Shown piece by piece: positions 8,639-17,523 of a stretch of 64,000 nt of DNA (within the stretch, counting starts at the first letter, position 1; each line of letters opens with the position of its first letter). Position numbers and translations under genes: made by a program. The DNA comes from Bacteroidales bacterium UBA3843 (GTDB lineage: Bacteria > Bacteroidota > Bacteroidia > Bacteroidales > Paludibacteraceae), in NCBI GenBank assembly GCA_002392745.1, contig DGHR01000003.1:349066-413065 (forward strand), read 5' to 3'. Under the pieces are notes generated by a model. The model was given only the letters and a program-made list of their open reading frames with translations. It did not search any database and was not told where the DNA came from.

Positions 8639-10093
8639 TTATGATAATTTTTCTTTTAATATATTACGATCTATCTTTTCGCTTTTATTAAGCGGAAAGG
8701 TGGGCTCAAATAGGATGCGTGTAGGTATCATATAATGTGGCATCTTGGAACGGAGGTACTCGATGATAGATTTGGTATCCTCCGGCTGCGACTCCACAAA
8801 CAGCGCTATCTCCGTCAGGTTCTGCGCATTCTGGAAAGCAATCGCCACCACCCTACGTTCGTTCTTGTAGAACGTACGTGCATGGTGTTCAATCTCACCG
8901 AGTTCAACGCGGAAACCTTGTATCTTCGCTTGCTGGTCTATTCGCCCGGAATACATAATATTTCCACTCTCATGCCAATAACATAAATCCCCTGTATGAT
9001 AATATCGTATTCCGTCACGTATGAAAAACGAAGAGGCGTTTTTAGGTTCATTCTTCCAATACCCCGGAGTGACTTGCTCCCCCGCTACACAAAGTTCACC
9101 TTTCTCTTGTCCCTCAACCAATGCTCCATCCTCGCGAATGATGATTGCCTGTACATTAGCTAATGGTTTTCCTATAGAGATAATTCCATTGAGCGAGAGA
9201 TTATGTTCGCCCCGTTTCAACTTATAATAAGTGCAATAGATTGTTGCTTCGGTAGGGCCATAGAAATCGTATATCTCTGTGTTCCTAGCGCAATTGAACC
9301 ATGCTTCCATCAAATCCACTGGACATGCCTCAGCTGTGAGGATACAGGCCTTCATAGACGATGCATCAAACTCGTCAAAATACGGGCGGAGATAGGTTAA
9401 CATAGAGGGGGCCATTGCGCCAAAGGTGATATGCTGCTCTTGGATGAGGGATGCCGCATACAAATATTTAACCTGTCCATAAGGCACCGTATAGACACAT
9501 GCTCCGCGAGTAAGTGCTACAAGGTAGGACTGGACGGATACGTCAAAGGTCAAATCAAAAACCTGCATGCATCGGTCATCAGGAGTGATATCGATTCCTG
9601 TGTGCCAGAACGAATCCATGAAAGCTGCGATATTGCGACGCGTAATCTGCACACCTTTAGGTACACCGGTAGAGCCGGAGGTAAAGAGGATGTATGCTAA
9701 ACAATCATCCAATACCTTTGCCCAATTCTCTATATCCATTTCTACGAACGGAGCATCACATGCATCCAGCACATTAGAACACCCGACTTGGTTTTTGATA
9801 GACTCGATTCGGTCCTCCGGCCATGACGGATGCAACGGCACGTACGCCTTGCCTTCCATCCATAGAGCGAAGATTGATGCATAGGTATTCAAGTCATCGT
9901 GCAATGCCAAGCCCCATATCTGCTCATTCTTCTCTGCCCGACGAATTACACCTCGAATAGCAGAGATGCGCTCTGCTAACTGACGATACGTATAATAGGT
10001 GCCATCTATATAGAAGGCATTACGTTCCAAATGATTCTGAATAGTTTTAAGAATCGGAAATAGTATGTTAAAATCGAATTGCATTATAGCCAA
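8639..10093 (-). CDS. Adenylate-forming ligase (AMP-binding; DltA/NRPS adenylation-like)
   Basis: 484 residues. Motifs: LFTSGSTGVPKGV (ATP phosphate loop, residues ~136-148), YDFYGPTEATIY (A5), YYHTGDLCYW (A7) and PLNKSEKIDRNIL (C-terminal catalytic lysine). These are the hallmarks of adenylation domains that activate an amino or carboxylic acid as AMP-ester and load it on a carrier protein thiol. The following gene encodes the probable carrier. The length without condensation or thioesterase domains resembles DltA, the D-alanine ligase. The start may be 10084 (MQFDFN) rather than 10093; the earlier start overlaps the upstream gene. The activated acid is not predictable by eye. Confidence 0.87.
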   Translation of the reverse strand: MAIMQFDFNILFPILKTIQNHLERNAFYIDGTYYTYRQLAERISAIRGVIRRAEKNEQIWGLALHDDLNTYASIFALWMEGKAYVPLHPSWPEDRIESIKNQVGCSNVLDACDAPFVEMDIENWAKVLDDCLAYILFTSGSTGVPKGVQITRRNIAAFMDSFWHTGIDITPDDRCMQVFDLTFDVSVQSYLVALTRGACVYTVPYGQVKYLYAASLIQEQHITFGAMAPSMLTYLRPYFDEFDASSMKACILTAEACPVDLMEAWFNCARNTEIYDFYGPTEATIYCTYYKLKRGEHNLSLNGIISIGKPLANVQAIIIREDGALVEGQEKGELCVAGEQVTPGYWKNEPKNASSFFIRDGIRYYHTGDLCYWHESGNIMYSGRIDQQAKIQGFRVELGEIEHHARTFYKNERRVVAIAFQNAQNLTEIALFVESQPEDTKSIIEYLRSKMPHYMIPTRILFEPTFPLNKSEKIDRNILKEKLS

Positions 10094-10995
10094 TTTGGTT
10101 GTTTAATCATATGCGCAGTACGGCACATATCTATTTGAGTTTTATTAGCGACAAGTATATCACATCGGTGTGAATAATATTCATATGCTATCTTATCTCT
10201 ACGAAACCATGAAAGCAAACGTTTCCACCTGAAATAGTGCAACATAGAGGACAACGAGCGAGGATTATTTATATCTAATAGAGTATCAATATCATCATTC
10301 TTTGCTCTGTCTGCCAACTCTTTGCTATTTCCCAAACGATGTTTCGAATCGTGTACAATATGCGCGGCAGGAATAATGCCGATGGACATCTTGTGGTAAT
10401 GTACTCTATGTATGTAATCGTCATCCTCTCCATAATGATAAATCAACGGGCAGAAACCGCCTATTGTTTCCAACGTTTTACGGGGAAGAAGCCATGCTGC
10501 TGCATTGACGTAATTTGTGGTATAAATTTCTTTTAGATTTCCTGTATATGCATCGCTCAATAATTCATAATTTCTATTCCCATCATCGATTAAGAAGTTA
10601 AGATGTTGCTTATCTGCCGACATGTGCATTGGACTATATATAGCAAAATCAGGATATTTTTCTGCAACTTCTACCAATTTCATTATTGTATCAGGCTCTA
10701 TCCATGCATCTTGATTGAGCAAAAACACATAGTCACAGCCATTATCCAAAGCATAACGCATACCCAGGTTATTTGCTCGGCCGAAACCAAGATTCTCGCT
10801 TGTTTTAATCAGATGAACCTCAGGAAAATGTTCTTTGATATACGTCGCGTCTTCATCTCCCGGAGTATTATCCACTGCTATTACTTGCAATGGAATGGTT
10901 GACTCACGCAATGAACCAAAGCACTTATCATACCAACGCTGACCTTTATAGGTTACTATGATAACGAATATTTTATTTCTTTTGAAGTTATTCAT
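10084..10995 (-). CDS. Glycosyltransferase family 2 (rhamnosyltransferase-like)
   Basis: 303 residues with the GT2 opening VIIVTYKGQRWYDKC, the VIAVDNTPGD nucleotide-binding strand, ENLGFGRANNLGMRYA, and LNQDAWIEPD as the DxD-type metal site; HYGEDDDYIHRVH is the catalytic-base (ED) region. This subgroup includes many rhamnosyl and galactofuranosyl transferases. It overlaps the upstream GT2 gene start/stop by 4 bases and belongs to the same operon. The sugar donor is unknown. Confidence 0.87.
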   Translation of the reverse strand: MNNFKRNKIFVIIVTYKGQRWYDKCFGSLRESTIPLQVIAVDNTPGDEDATYIKEHFPEVHLIKTSENLGFGRANNLGMRYALDNGCDYVFLLNQDAWIEPDTIMKLVEVAEKYPDFAIYSPMHMSADKQHLNFLIDDGNRNYELLSDAYTGNLKEIYTTNYVNAAAWLLPRKTLETIGGFCPLIYHYGEDDDYIHRVHYHKMSIGIIPAAHIVHDSKHRLGNSKELADRAKNDDIDTLLDINNPRSLSSMLHYFRWKRLLSWFRRDKIAYEYYSHRCDILVANKTQIDMCRTAHMIKQPNWL

Positions 10996-11951
10996 TTCAA
11001 TATTAATTTATGCCATATAAATCCTGCAGTTTTACGAGCATCGGCCTTTACATATCGCCACATATATTTTCCATAACATTCCCAATAATCTTTTGCGGTT
11101 GCTATTTCTTGAAGCCATCCAAAACTGCTATGACGCATCTTATCGCGTTTTTCTAACATAGAAATATGCATGCTTAGCAGGGGCGTCAGCTCAAATTTCC
11201 AATTCTTTATATGAGACATGCTTTTTGCCGGGTCATAAAAATTCCAATCACTATACACATTCTCTATCTCCTGATCCGAACAAGATGAACCAATCTGCTG
11301 TCCCTCATGCTGTCTATATTCTATTAAAGGGACAGATATTATCCCTAGTTTATTTTGTATAAGAGCTTTAACAGCAATATATTCATCGTGAAGAATTTGT
11401 CCCCAATCATCCTCCAATAGTGGAATTTCTGCGCGACGGAAAGCCATTGTTGCCCCTGTTGCTCTGTTGGCCATCATAAATACTTCCAAACCGTGTCCAT
11501 CAAGAAACATCTGTCGTTGATATTGTCGAAAACCTACTCCTTGAAATTGCGTTCGTCTTCCTATCTGTTTTCCATCAGCATTTATCAAATATGCATCTGT
11601 AAATACGACAGATTTACCCGGATTGAATTTAAACCATTCCATTATCCTCTCTACCTTGTTCGGCATCCACACATCATCTTGGTCAGACAAAAATACATAA
11701 TCGCCAGTACATAATTCTATGGCTTGTTTAAAATTTCTTTTTACACCAATAGTATTCTTATTAATGTGTACATGAACAAGGATTGGTGTCGTACTTGCGA
11801 TAGTTCGTATAATTTTGACTGTATTATCACTTGATCCGTCATCACATATGATAATTTCATCAACTGCCATCGATTGTTGCAGAATCGAATGAAGCTGTTC
11901 ACGGATATATTGAGCCCCGTTGTATGTACATAAAGCTACTGATAATCTCAT
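10992..11951 (-). CDS. Glycosyltransferase family 2
   Basis: 319 residues. GT-A signature: MRLSVALCTYNGAQYIREQ, IIICDDGSSDNTVKII, DYVFLSDQDDVWMPNKV (DxD metal site) and ILHDEYIAVKA (catalytic base). A cytoplasmic enzyme that adds one sugar during repeat-unit assembly. It is separated from the upstream aminotransferase by 6 bases and overlaps the next GT2 gene by 4. Family certain, specificity unknown. Confidence 0.88.
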   Translation of the reverse strand: MRLSVALCTYNGAQYIREQLHSILQQSMAVDEIIICDDGSSDNTVKIIRTIASTTPILVHVHINKNTIGVKRNFKQAIELCTGDYVFLSDQDDVWMPNKVERIMEWFKFNPGKSVVFTDAYLINADGKQIGRRTQFQGVGFRQYQRQMFLDGHGLEVFMMANRATGATMAFRRAEIPLLEDDWGQILHDEYIAVKALIQNKLGIISVPLIEYRQHEGQQIGSSCSDQEIENVYSDWNFYDPAKSMSHIKNWKFELTPLLSMHISMLEKRDKMRHSSFGWLQEIATAKDYWECYGKYMWRYVKADARKTAGFIWHKLILK

Positions 11952-11957
11952 TTCTTC

Positions 11958-13145
11958 TTAACCTTTGAGTTGCGTTAATGCTTTTTTTATACGTTTTAAG
12001 GCTTCTATGATATTCTTTTCGCCGGTGGCATACGATAGCCGTATACATCTGTCCTCGCCATAGGCAGACCCTGCTACACAGGCCACGTGCGCCTGGTCCA
12101 GCAGATATTCAGCCATGTCATCCGAAGTGGTGATGGTTTTGTTTCCAAAGCGTTTGCCATAATAAGACGAGACATCCGGGAATACATAGAAAGCACCTTG
12201 CGGAACAGTATACGTAATTTCCGGAATCTCATCCATGAGCGACATAATGAGTGCGCGGCGTTGCTCATACGTCTTTCGCATCTGCTCTACGCAGTCCTGC
12301 GAGCCGGTTAAAGCAGCCTCAGCCGCTTTTTGCGCCACCATGCATGCGCAAGTCAGATATTGTCCTTGCAGTATGGCGCATGCCTTCACAATCTCGCGGT
12401 TATGACACGCCATCCACCCTATCCTATAGCCGGTCATCGCATAGGCTTTGCTTACGCCGTTAATGCAGGCCACTTGATTTTGAATTTCTGTAAATGAGGC
12501 AAGAGTACTCGGTTTATAATCTCCATAGCAAATAGCGCTGTACACCTCATCGGAAAGGATAAAGATATCCGGATGCTGAATAAGCACTTCTGCCAATTGC
12601 GTCAGTTCATCTTGGGTATAAACAGAGCCGGTAGGATTGTTCGGCGAGCAAAGGATTAGCAGTTTGGTTCTATTCGTAATAGCAGCCTGCAACTGTTCGG
12701 CTGTCAGTTTATAATCGGTATCTGCCGATGTGCGGACAAACACATTCGTGCCTCCCGCCATCTTCACCATCTCGCTATAGCTAACCCAACAAGGCGTAGG
12801 TATAACCACCTCGTCGCCTTCGTCCACCAGCGACAGAACGGCATTGCAGATAGCCTGTTTGGCGCCCACGGAAACGATGATTTCGTCCGCGGAATAAGCC
12901 GGCATGTGTGCGCTGATAGCCTCACGCAAAGAGAGCAGTCCTTTCACGGGACCGTAATGGGAATAGTTATCCGCGATAGCCTGCTGCGCCGCCTGTTTGA
13001 TATGCTCCGGAGTATTGAAATCCGGTTCACCCAGCGTCATGCCAATCACGTCTATTCCCTGCCGGCGCAGCTGCTCCACGCGCTGCGCCATCGCAAGGCT
13101 TTGCGATTCCGCCAAGTAGGCTATGTGTTTGGAGAGGAAGGACAT
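11958..13145 (-). CDS. Pyridoxal-phosphate aminotransferase, class I (AspC-like)
   Basis: 395 residues, full length for class I/II aminotransferases. It has GEPDFNTPEHIKQAA, SPNNPTGSVY, the PLP-lysine region NGVSKAYAMTGYRIGW and the arginine-containing RLSYATGE near the C-terminus. It most likely transfers the amino group between aspartate (or an aromatic/branched amino acid) and 2-oxoglutarate. The gene is visibly GC-richer than the glycosyltransferases beside it, so it is probably an older core gene at the edge of the variable locus. An ATTGTAA-type repeat lies directly upstream. Confidence 0.88.
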   Translation of the reverse strand: MSFLSKHIAYLAESQSLAMAQRVEQLRRQGIDVIGMTLGEPDFNTPEHIKQAAQQAIADNYSHYGPVKGLLSLREAISAHMPAYSADEIIVSVGAKQAICNAVLSLVDEGDEVVIPTPCWVSYSEMVKMAGGTNVFVRTSADTDYKLTAEQLQAAITNRTKLLILCSPNNPTGSVYTQDELTQLAEVLIQHPDIFILSDEVYSAICYGDYKPSTLASFTEIQNQVACINGVSKAYAMTGYRIGWMACHNREIVKACAILQGQYLTCACMVAQKAAEAALTGSQDCVEQMRKTYEQRRALIMSLMDEIPEITYTVPQGAFYVFPDVSSYYGKRFGNKTITTSDDMAEYLLDQAHVACVAGSAYGEDRCIRLSYATGEKNIIEALKRIKKALTQLKG

Positions 13146-13153
13146 GGGGGTTA

Positions 13154-13212
13154 AAATTGTAAATTGAAGATTGGAGATTGTAAATTGAAGATTGTAAATT
13201 GGAGATTGGAGT
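13154..13212. repeat. ATTG(T/G)A(A/G)-type heptad tandem repeat
   Basis: About eight imperfect heptads of the type ATTGTAA / ATTGAAG / ATTGGAG run without a break just upstream of the aminotransferase start. Similar AT-rich runs occur at 13727, 15040 and 21634, in each case just 5' of a gene or gene remnant. No coding or promoter role is apparent. Confidence 0.75.
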
Positions 13213-13222
13213 TTATTGGGGT

Positions 13223-13576
13223 TTATTGATGTGATTTAGCAGTTTTTATACTCGCGGTAATGAGACTATATAATTCATTAACGTCATTCAACAAATCATC
13301 ATATTGACTTTGTGATATAAGTTCTGAGCCATATAGTACTTTTAACCAATATATAGTTTCATTTGCCTCTTTGAGAGCAATGTGCAGTTTATGTATAAAA
13401 TCCGCTTTGCTTTCTGCATCGCATGCTTCAGAGTAATTAGCACCGATAGACGTACCGCTACGCTGAATTTGATCAGAGTTATTATATTCATGCTGTTTCT
13501 CGCGGAGATATTTACGGAGTTTATTAATCTTAACAGAGAAGGCAATACATTTTTCTATAAATTCGTTTTGACTCAT
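13223..13576 (-). CDS. Four-helix bundle protein (S23 rRNA-intervening-sequence family)
   Basis: 117 residues. Family landmarks are the DQIQRSGTSIGANYSEA motif, KADFIHKLHIALKEANETIYWL and a C-terminal LYSLITASIKT helix. The family forms pentameric four-helix bundles and was first found in 23S rRNA intervening sequences; stand-alone chromosomal copies are common in Bacteroidota and their function is unknown. A second, related copy lies 1.6 kb upstream (15171-15554) with RhuM between them. Neighbouring DNA is full of gene remnants and short repeats. Confidence 0.87.
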   Translation of the reverse strand: MSQNEFIEKCIAFSVKINKLRKYLREKQHEYNNSDQIQRSGTSIGANYSEACDAESKADFIHKLHIALKEANETIYWLKVLYGSELISQSQYDDLLNDVNELYSLITASIKTAKSHQ

Positions 13577-13630
13577 TTTGTCTAATTACATTACTGCTTT
13601 AAATGGCTTTAATTATGATTTAATCATTTA

Positions 13631-13717
13631 CTATTCTGTTTCTGCATTTTCTTCACGCACAAATCGCACGTGCAGACCATATCTGTCTAATTCAAAATTG
13701 GAAGGGAGGGTTTTCAT
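13631..13717 (-). pseudogene. N-terminal remnant of a GNAT acetyltransferase
   Basis: A 28-codon frame with ATG at 13717 (or 13723) reads MKTLPSNFELDRYGLHVRFV and then REENAETE before a stop. This is how Bacteroidota GNAT sugar N-acetyltransferases of capsule loci begin (LDKYGLHVRLV...); the whole acetyl-CoA domain is missing. It is too short to be functional and marks a deletion of a former polysaccharide gene. Confidence 0.6.
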
Positions 13718-13726
13718 TTGCATATT

Positions 13727-13799
13727 GCTAATTGATTAATGGTGACACAATTTTATTGATAATTGCTAAATGGTGACGCGGCATAGCCGCTTAATGGTG
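13727..13799. repeat. AATTGATTAATGGTGA-type dispersed repeat, copy 1
   Basis: Contains GCTAATTGATTAATGGTGA (13727-13745) and a small palindromic module GACGCGGCA(T)AGCCGC followed by TTAATGGTG (13775-13799). The same two modules recur at 15040-15130. They resemble the short AATGGTGA words common around S23-type genes in Bacteroidota and are probably non-coding. Confidence 0.7.
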
Positions 13800-13811
13800 C
13801 GAACCAGTCCT

Positions 13812-13880
13812 TCATTCATTTCTCATCTCTCCGCACGCATTGCATCCGCAACAGTCTATTTTATTCGTTATGTTTAGCAT
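13812..13880 (-). pseudogene. N-terminal remnant of a 4Fe-4S (F420-hydrogenase beta-subunit-like) capsule protein
   Basis: The frame from ATG 13880 (or 13892) reads MLNITNKIDCCGCNACGEMR and soon stops. The Cys pattern CCGCNAC is the first iron-sulfur motif of the coenzyme F420 hydrogenase beta-subunit-like proteins often found beside polysaccharide pyruvyl transferases in capsule loci. Everything after the first motif is missing. Just upstream, 13889-13960 has an open tail (WRVEYFGIASMAPRYWQENG) that ends overlapping this ATG and looks like the C-terminus of another lost gene. Confidence 0.55.
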
Positions 13881-13974
13881 TTTATTTTCCATTTTCCTGC
13901 CAATACCGAGGCGCCATGGAGGCAATCCCGAAGTATTCTACTCTCCAAGCATTCCGCGCAGCGCATCCTATTGA

Positions 13975-15015
13975 CTATTTTAACTTTTTCGTTTTGGACT
14001 CCAATGATTTTATCGTTTTCAAGTAAGCTTCTTCAACCGGCGAAAGCGTGTTATTCTGCCATTTACGATATTCCTCCGTGGCTTTGTCTATCGCTTGCTG
14101 ATGGCTAACTTGCCCTGCATTGTCAAGCAACTTTTGCCCCGTAGATGACAGAATCGAGTCTAATTGCTGAATATAATCGCTCATGTACATGGGCACATGC
14201 CGCATCGCTTGGATCTCCGCGAAGTCAAAATATCCGGAAACAAGATTATTCAGCACTTTCAGTTCATCGGTCGATAGATAATTCTTAGCGATGAAGGCCT
14301 CCTTGAGTGTCGGCCAATCGCCTTTGAAATTCGTCATTCCCATGAAGGGCTGTTCACAGTCCGCACGCTGATAAATCACTTCGGCTGCCGTATGCCCATG
14401 CGCCGCAAAATGCAGTTTGTTTTGCACAATCTTGAAGAACTCAATCGACAACTCGCTCTTAGGATTATAATCCACAGAAGTAGCGTACAAATCAAGCACC
14501 TGACGATATAACACTTTCTCCGACGAACGGATATCGCGAATACGATCAAGTAGTTCCTTCCAATAGTTTCCTCCTCCTAATTTCTTCAACCGATCGTCAT
14601 CCATTGTAAAGCCCTTCACGATATATTCGTTAAGCCGTTTGGTCGCCCATTGACGGAAACGTGTGGCGACTACAGAACGAATACGATAACCAAGCGAAAT
14701 AATCATATCGAGGTTGTAGAATATAACCTCATGCGATTGGGTTTTCCCTTCTATAGCACCATGTTGAGTGGTTGTTCGGAATTTCCGAACTACCAGTTCC
14801 GACTCCAGTTCTCCGTCTTCAAAGATGTGTTTGATATGTTCACTGACGTTCGATTTACTTGTCTGATATAACTCACACAATTGTTGTTGTGTCAGCCAGA
14901 CTGTCTCTTGCTCCATTCGAACATCAATATGCGTCATTCCATCCTCACTTTGATAGATAAGGATATCACCGTTGTTCGGATTGTTGGGTTCTATATTTTC
15001 TATATTTTTGTTCAT
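13975..15015 (-). CDS. RhuM family protein (virulence RhuM / Fic-associated-type)
   Basis: 346 residues. The RhuM signature is clear: DVRMEQETVWLTQQQLCELYQTSKSNVSEHIKHIF (helix-turn-helix), then SHEVIFYNLDMIISLGYRIRS and ATRFRQWATKRLNEYIVKGF. RhuM was named from a Salmonella pathogenicity island; related genes sit in accessory islands and may be toxin- or DNA-binding-like, but their biochemical role is not established. Located between two four-helix genes in a repeat-rich insertion of the capsule locus, suggesting horizontal acquisition. Confidence 0.87.
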   Translation of the reverse strand: MNKNIENIEPNNPNNGDILIYQSEDGMTHIDVRMEQETVWLTQQQLCELYQTSKSNVSEHIKHIFEDGELESELVVRKFRTTTQHGAIEGKTQSHEVIFYNLDMIISLGYRIRSVVATRFRQWATKRLNEYIVKGFTMDDDRLKKLGGGNYWKELLDRIRDIRSSEKVLYRQVLDLYATSVDYNPKSELSIEFFKIVQNKLHFAAHGHTAAEVIYQRADCEQPFMGMTNFKGDWPTLKEAFIAKNYLSTDELKVLNNLVSGYFDFAEIQAMRHVPMYMSDYIQQLDSILSSTGQKLLDNAGQVSHQQAIDKATEEYRKWQNNTLSPVEEAYLKTIKSLESKTKKLK

Positions 15016-15039
15016 TGATTTTTAACATTTTTCTATATT

Positions 15040-15130
15040 GCTAATTGATTAATGGTGAGCGCGCTTCGCGCTAATGGTGAATTCTATTGCTTATTGATTA
15101 ATGGTGACGCGGCAAGGTCGCTTAATGGTG
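15040..15130. repeat. AATTGATTAATGGTGA-type dispersed repeat, copy 2
   Basis: GCTAATTGATTAATGGTGA recurs exactly (15040-15058) and nearly exactly (15089-15107), followed by GACGCGGCAAGGTCGC and TTAATGGTG (15106-15130). A small palindrome GCGCGCTTCGCGC lies between them. It sits directly 5' of the RhuM gene, as copy 1 sits 5' of a GNAT remnant. Confidence 0.7.
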
Positions 15131-15170
15131 GAGACTATTTGCACCATTTTTCACCATTCGCACCATTTTA

Positions 15171-15554
15171 TCATTTCTTAAGTCGTTTCTTGACAGTAAT
15201 GATGCTTGCTGTAAGCATGCGCATTATTTCTTCTGCATCAGCATACAGGCTATTAAAGAGTTTTTCATCAATATAATCTGTAGCCTTGAGAAGTTCAAGC
15301 CAATAAAGCGTTTCGTTGCATTCCTTCTGTGCGATAGCCAACTTGTGCACAAAATCCACCTCGCTTTCAGCCGCAATTGCTTCACGGTGGTTTGCGCCAA
15401 TGGCTGTGCCGGAACGCTGAATCTGATCGGCTATGTTATACTCATGCTTCTGCTCATTGAGATAGTTTTTAAGTTTAACAATCCGAACCGCAAAAGCCAT
15501 GAACTTTTCCTTGTATATTTGATCTTTTTTGTTTGTCATTTCACCATTTAGCAA
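15171..15554 (-). CDS. Four-helix bundle protein (S23 family), second copy
   Basis: Up to 127 residues; the likely start is Met6 (MTNKKDQIYKEKFMAF) at 15539. Shares ADQIQRSGTAIGANHREA, VDFVHKLAIAQKECNETLYWLELL and the MLTASI C-terminal helix with the copy at 13223-13576. Function unknown for the family. It is on the same strand as RhuM and the PDDEXK gene and is embedded in AATGGTGA-rich DNA. Confidence 0.86.
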   Translation of the reverse strand: MLNGEMTNKKDQIYKEKFMAFAVRIVKLKNYLNEQKHEYNIADQIQRSGTAIGANHREAIAAESEVDFVHKLAIAQKECNETLYWLELLKATDYIDEKLFNSLYADAEEIMRMLTASIITVKKRLKK

Positions 15555-15614
15555 ACTCCGTTTGCGTCACCATTCCATCATTAAACTATTCTTCTCCCGC
15601 TTACTGGTCGGTGG

Positions 15615-16868
15615 TTACTTATTCGCTTTCATCAGTCGTTTTGTTTCGCGCATTTCTTTTTGCAGCAGTTCCATGCGCTCCTTCAGTTGCTCTTGTGTTG
15701 GAAGCATGTCCTTGATGCGGACGTTGTTATATGTTGCCACTCCCATTGGAGTACTGATGCCACGGAAAGACCATTGTACGTCTGCCTTGTTCATATCCGA
15801 ACAGATAAGCAAGCCTATTGTTGGGTTATCGTCCTCTGCCTTTAGCAAGTCGTCCACTGCATTGACATAGAAATTCAGTTTGCCGGCAAACTCCGGTTCA
15901 AAAGCTTTCGCTTTCAGTTCGCACACCACATAGCAGCGCAAACGGATATGATAAAACAACAGATCTATCTTACGTGTTGTATCTCCGGCTATCAGTTCCT
16001 TCTGTCTTCCTACAAACGCGAAGCCGGTCCCGAGTTCCAGCAACAAGTCTGTTACACTTTTACTCAACGCTTCTTCTAACTCCTGCTCGTCATAAATCTC
16101 ATGATTAACCGTCGCAAAGCCAAAATCATAATTCTCCTTGAGCACCTCTTGAACCAGTTTACTTTGCAATGCGGGCATGTGCTCAGCAAAATTATTGAGA
16201 ATCTTCCCTTGGTGTTCGTACAAGTTCGCTTTGATGCAGTTCACCAGTGCCGCACGACTCATACCCTGCTCTATCGTTTTTCCTATATAGAACAACGCTT
16301 CATCAACTGATTTGCATTTTGAGATAATCTCCACATGGTGTCTCCAAGGAACTAATGCAAACGGAGCAGGAAATTCTCTACCAGTTTGGTAGAGTTTTTG
16401 AGTTTGCTCATTTCCTGTATATTTTAATTCTTTAACAGGTTGTAATAGTTTTCCATCACCAAATTCTCTACCAAGTTGGTAGAGTTTTTCGATAGTTTCT
16501 GCAGATGAATAAAATAGATACCATTTCTTCATGAACCAAAGGTTCTTAGCAGAGAACCCATCTGCATTCGAAAACTCGCGCTGGAGATCAAGGCTCACTT
16601 GCTCCACCACTCCTGCGCCCCAGCGCTCTTCGGCTTTCTTCTGCACCAAATCGCGTCCCAACTCCCAATTGAAGAGCAACTTCTCTGCATTCACACGCAC
16701 AGAAGCCTTCACTTGCGCAGAACGATACCGATGCTTTAACTCGGCAATCCATTCCGCGTAGTCTCCATCAATACGTATGTCGTGGGATTTCACGATTCGC
16801 GGTTGGTTTGATATTTCGTTTTCTTCTCTCATTTCTAATTGTTTGTCTCTCGGTTGTGAGTCGGTCAT
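15615..16868 (-). CDS. DUF1016 / PDDEXK nuclease domain-containing protein (YhcG-like)
   Basis: 417 residues. The N-terminal DUF1016 winged-helix region reads KASVRVNAEKLLFNWELGRDLVQ and SLDLQREFSNADGFSAKNLWFMKKWY. The C-terminal nuclease fold has RKIDLLFYHIRLRCYVVCELKA (D...E-x-K active site) and NPTIGLLICSDMNKADVQW. YhcG-type proteins are linked to mobile islands, restriction loci and recombination of foreign DNA; a catalytic role on DNA is predicted but not shown. The segment around residues 125-160 contains two copies of KLYQ(L/T)GREF, an internal repeat. The start could be Met13 at 16832. Confidence 0.85.
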   Translation of the reverse strand: MTDSQPRDKQLEMREENEISNQPRIVKSHDIRIDGDYAEWIAELKHRYRSAQVKASVRVNAEKLLFNWELGRDLVQKKAEERWGAGVVEQVSLDLQREFSNADGFSAKNLWFMKKWYLFYSSAETIEKLYQLGREFGDGKLLQPVKELKYTGNEQTQKLYQTGREFPAPFALVPWRHHVEIISKCKSVDEALFYIGKTIEQGMSRAALVNCIKANLYEHQGKILNNFAEHMPALQSKLVQEVLKENYDFGFATVNHEIYDEQELEEALSKSVTDLLLELGTGFAFVGRQKELIAGDTTRKIDLLFYHIRLRCYVVCELKAKAFEPEFAGKLNFYVNAVDDLLKAEDDNPTIGLLICSDMNKADVQWSFRGISTPMGVATYNNVRIKDMLPTQEQLKERMELLQKEMRETKRLMKANK

Positions 16869-16912
16869 CTCCCGCTCATCGGTCGTACTTTGAACATCAG
16901 ACTAATCTATAT

Positions 16913-17416
16913 TTATTTCCTTTTTAAAGAATATGTTCTGTTTTTATTTGCTCCGTTAGCGATAAGCAGCCCCCTTTCAACTAACATTCGCAGGTAATCC
17001 CTCGTACGGGATGCTTTTATCGACAATACATCCGCCATTTCCGATACCGTTACATTCTGATGCATCTGCATATATTCAATAATGGTGTCTAACTTTTGCG
17101 CAATAGTGCATTGTCACCTGATTTATCGCCAATCTGATTACTTATCGCCGATTTATCGCCGATTTGACTGCTTGTCGCCGATTTATCGCCGATAGCTTTT
17201 AATTAGTCCCTCTGAATCAGATACTCCAACAACATGTAATTGATGCTTCTTATCCTCTTCTACACCAAGCACAATAAGTCCGCCTTCGGAATTAGCAAAT
17301 GAGGAATAGGTTGTCCATATACTATGCGGGAGTCCACCTGAAGCTTTTTTTACCTAAAGACGATTATCTTCTTTGTATTCCGACAATCTATTAATATCAA
17401 AATCAGAATTCCTCAT
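16913..17416 (-). pseudogene. Degraded AlbA_2 (Schlafen-type) ATP-binding/HTH regulator
   Basis: From ATG 17416 the frame reads MRNSDFDINRLSEYKEDNRL, then a TAG where family members have Glu, then VKKASGGLPHSIWTTYSSFA and NSEGGLIVLGVEEDKK, the AlbA_2 putative DNA-binding domain. The whole ATPase middle is deleted. After DKSAI-type linker repeats (GATTTATCGCC words, 17106-17195) the C-terminal winged helix (DTIIEYMQMHQNVTVSEMAD ... LRMLVERGLLIAN) ends at 16913. A nonsense codon, a large deletion and a frame change make it non-functional. Confidence 0.72.
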
Positions 17417-17446
17417 ATATTCACGTGATTTTCTTATGTTAGGATA

Positions 17447-17523
17447 CGGATTTTTTTTGATTTATGCAAGTGTTCTGCGGATTTTTTTAGATTTATGCAA
17501 GTGTTCTGCGGATTTTTTTAGAT
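17447..17523. repeat. 31-bp direct repeat, about 2.5 copies
   Basis: CGGATTTTTTT(G/A)GATTTATGCAAGTGTTCTG-like units (quoted in part) begin at 17447, 17478 and 17509; the third is cut after the GATT. The unit lies between the promoter at 17686 and the AlbA_2 remnant and has no open frame. It may come from slippage. Confidence 0.7.
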
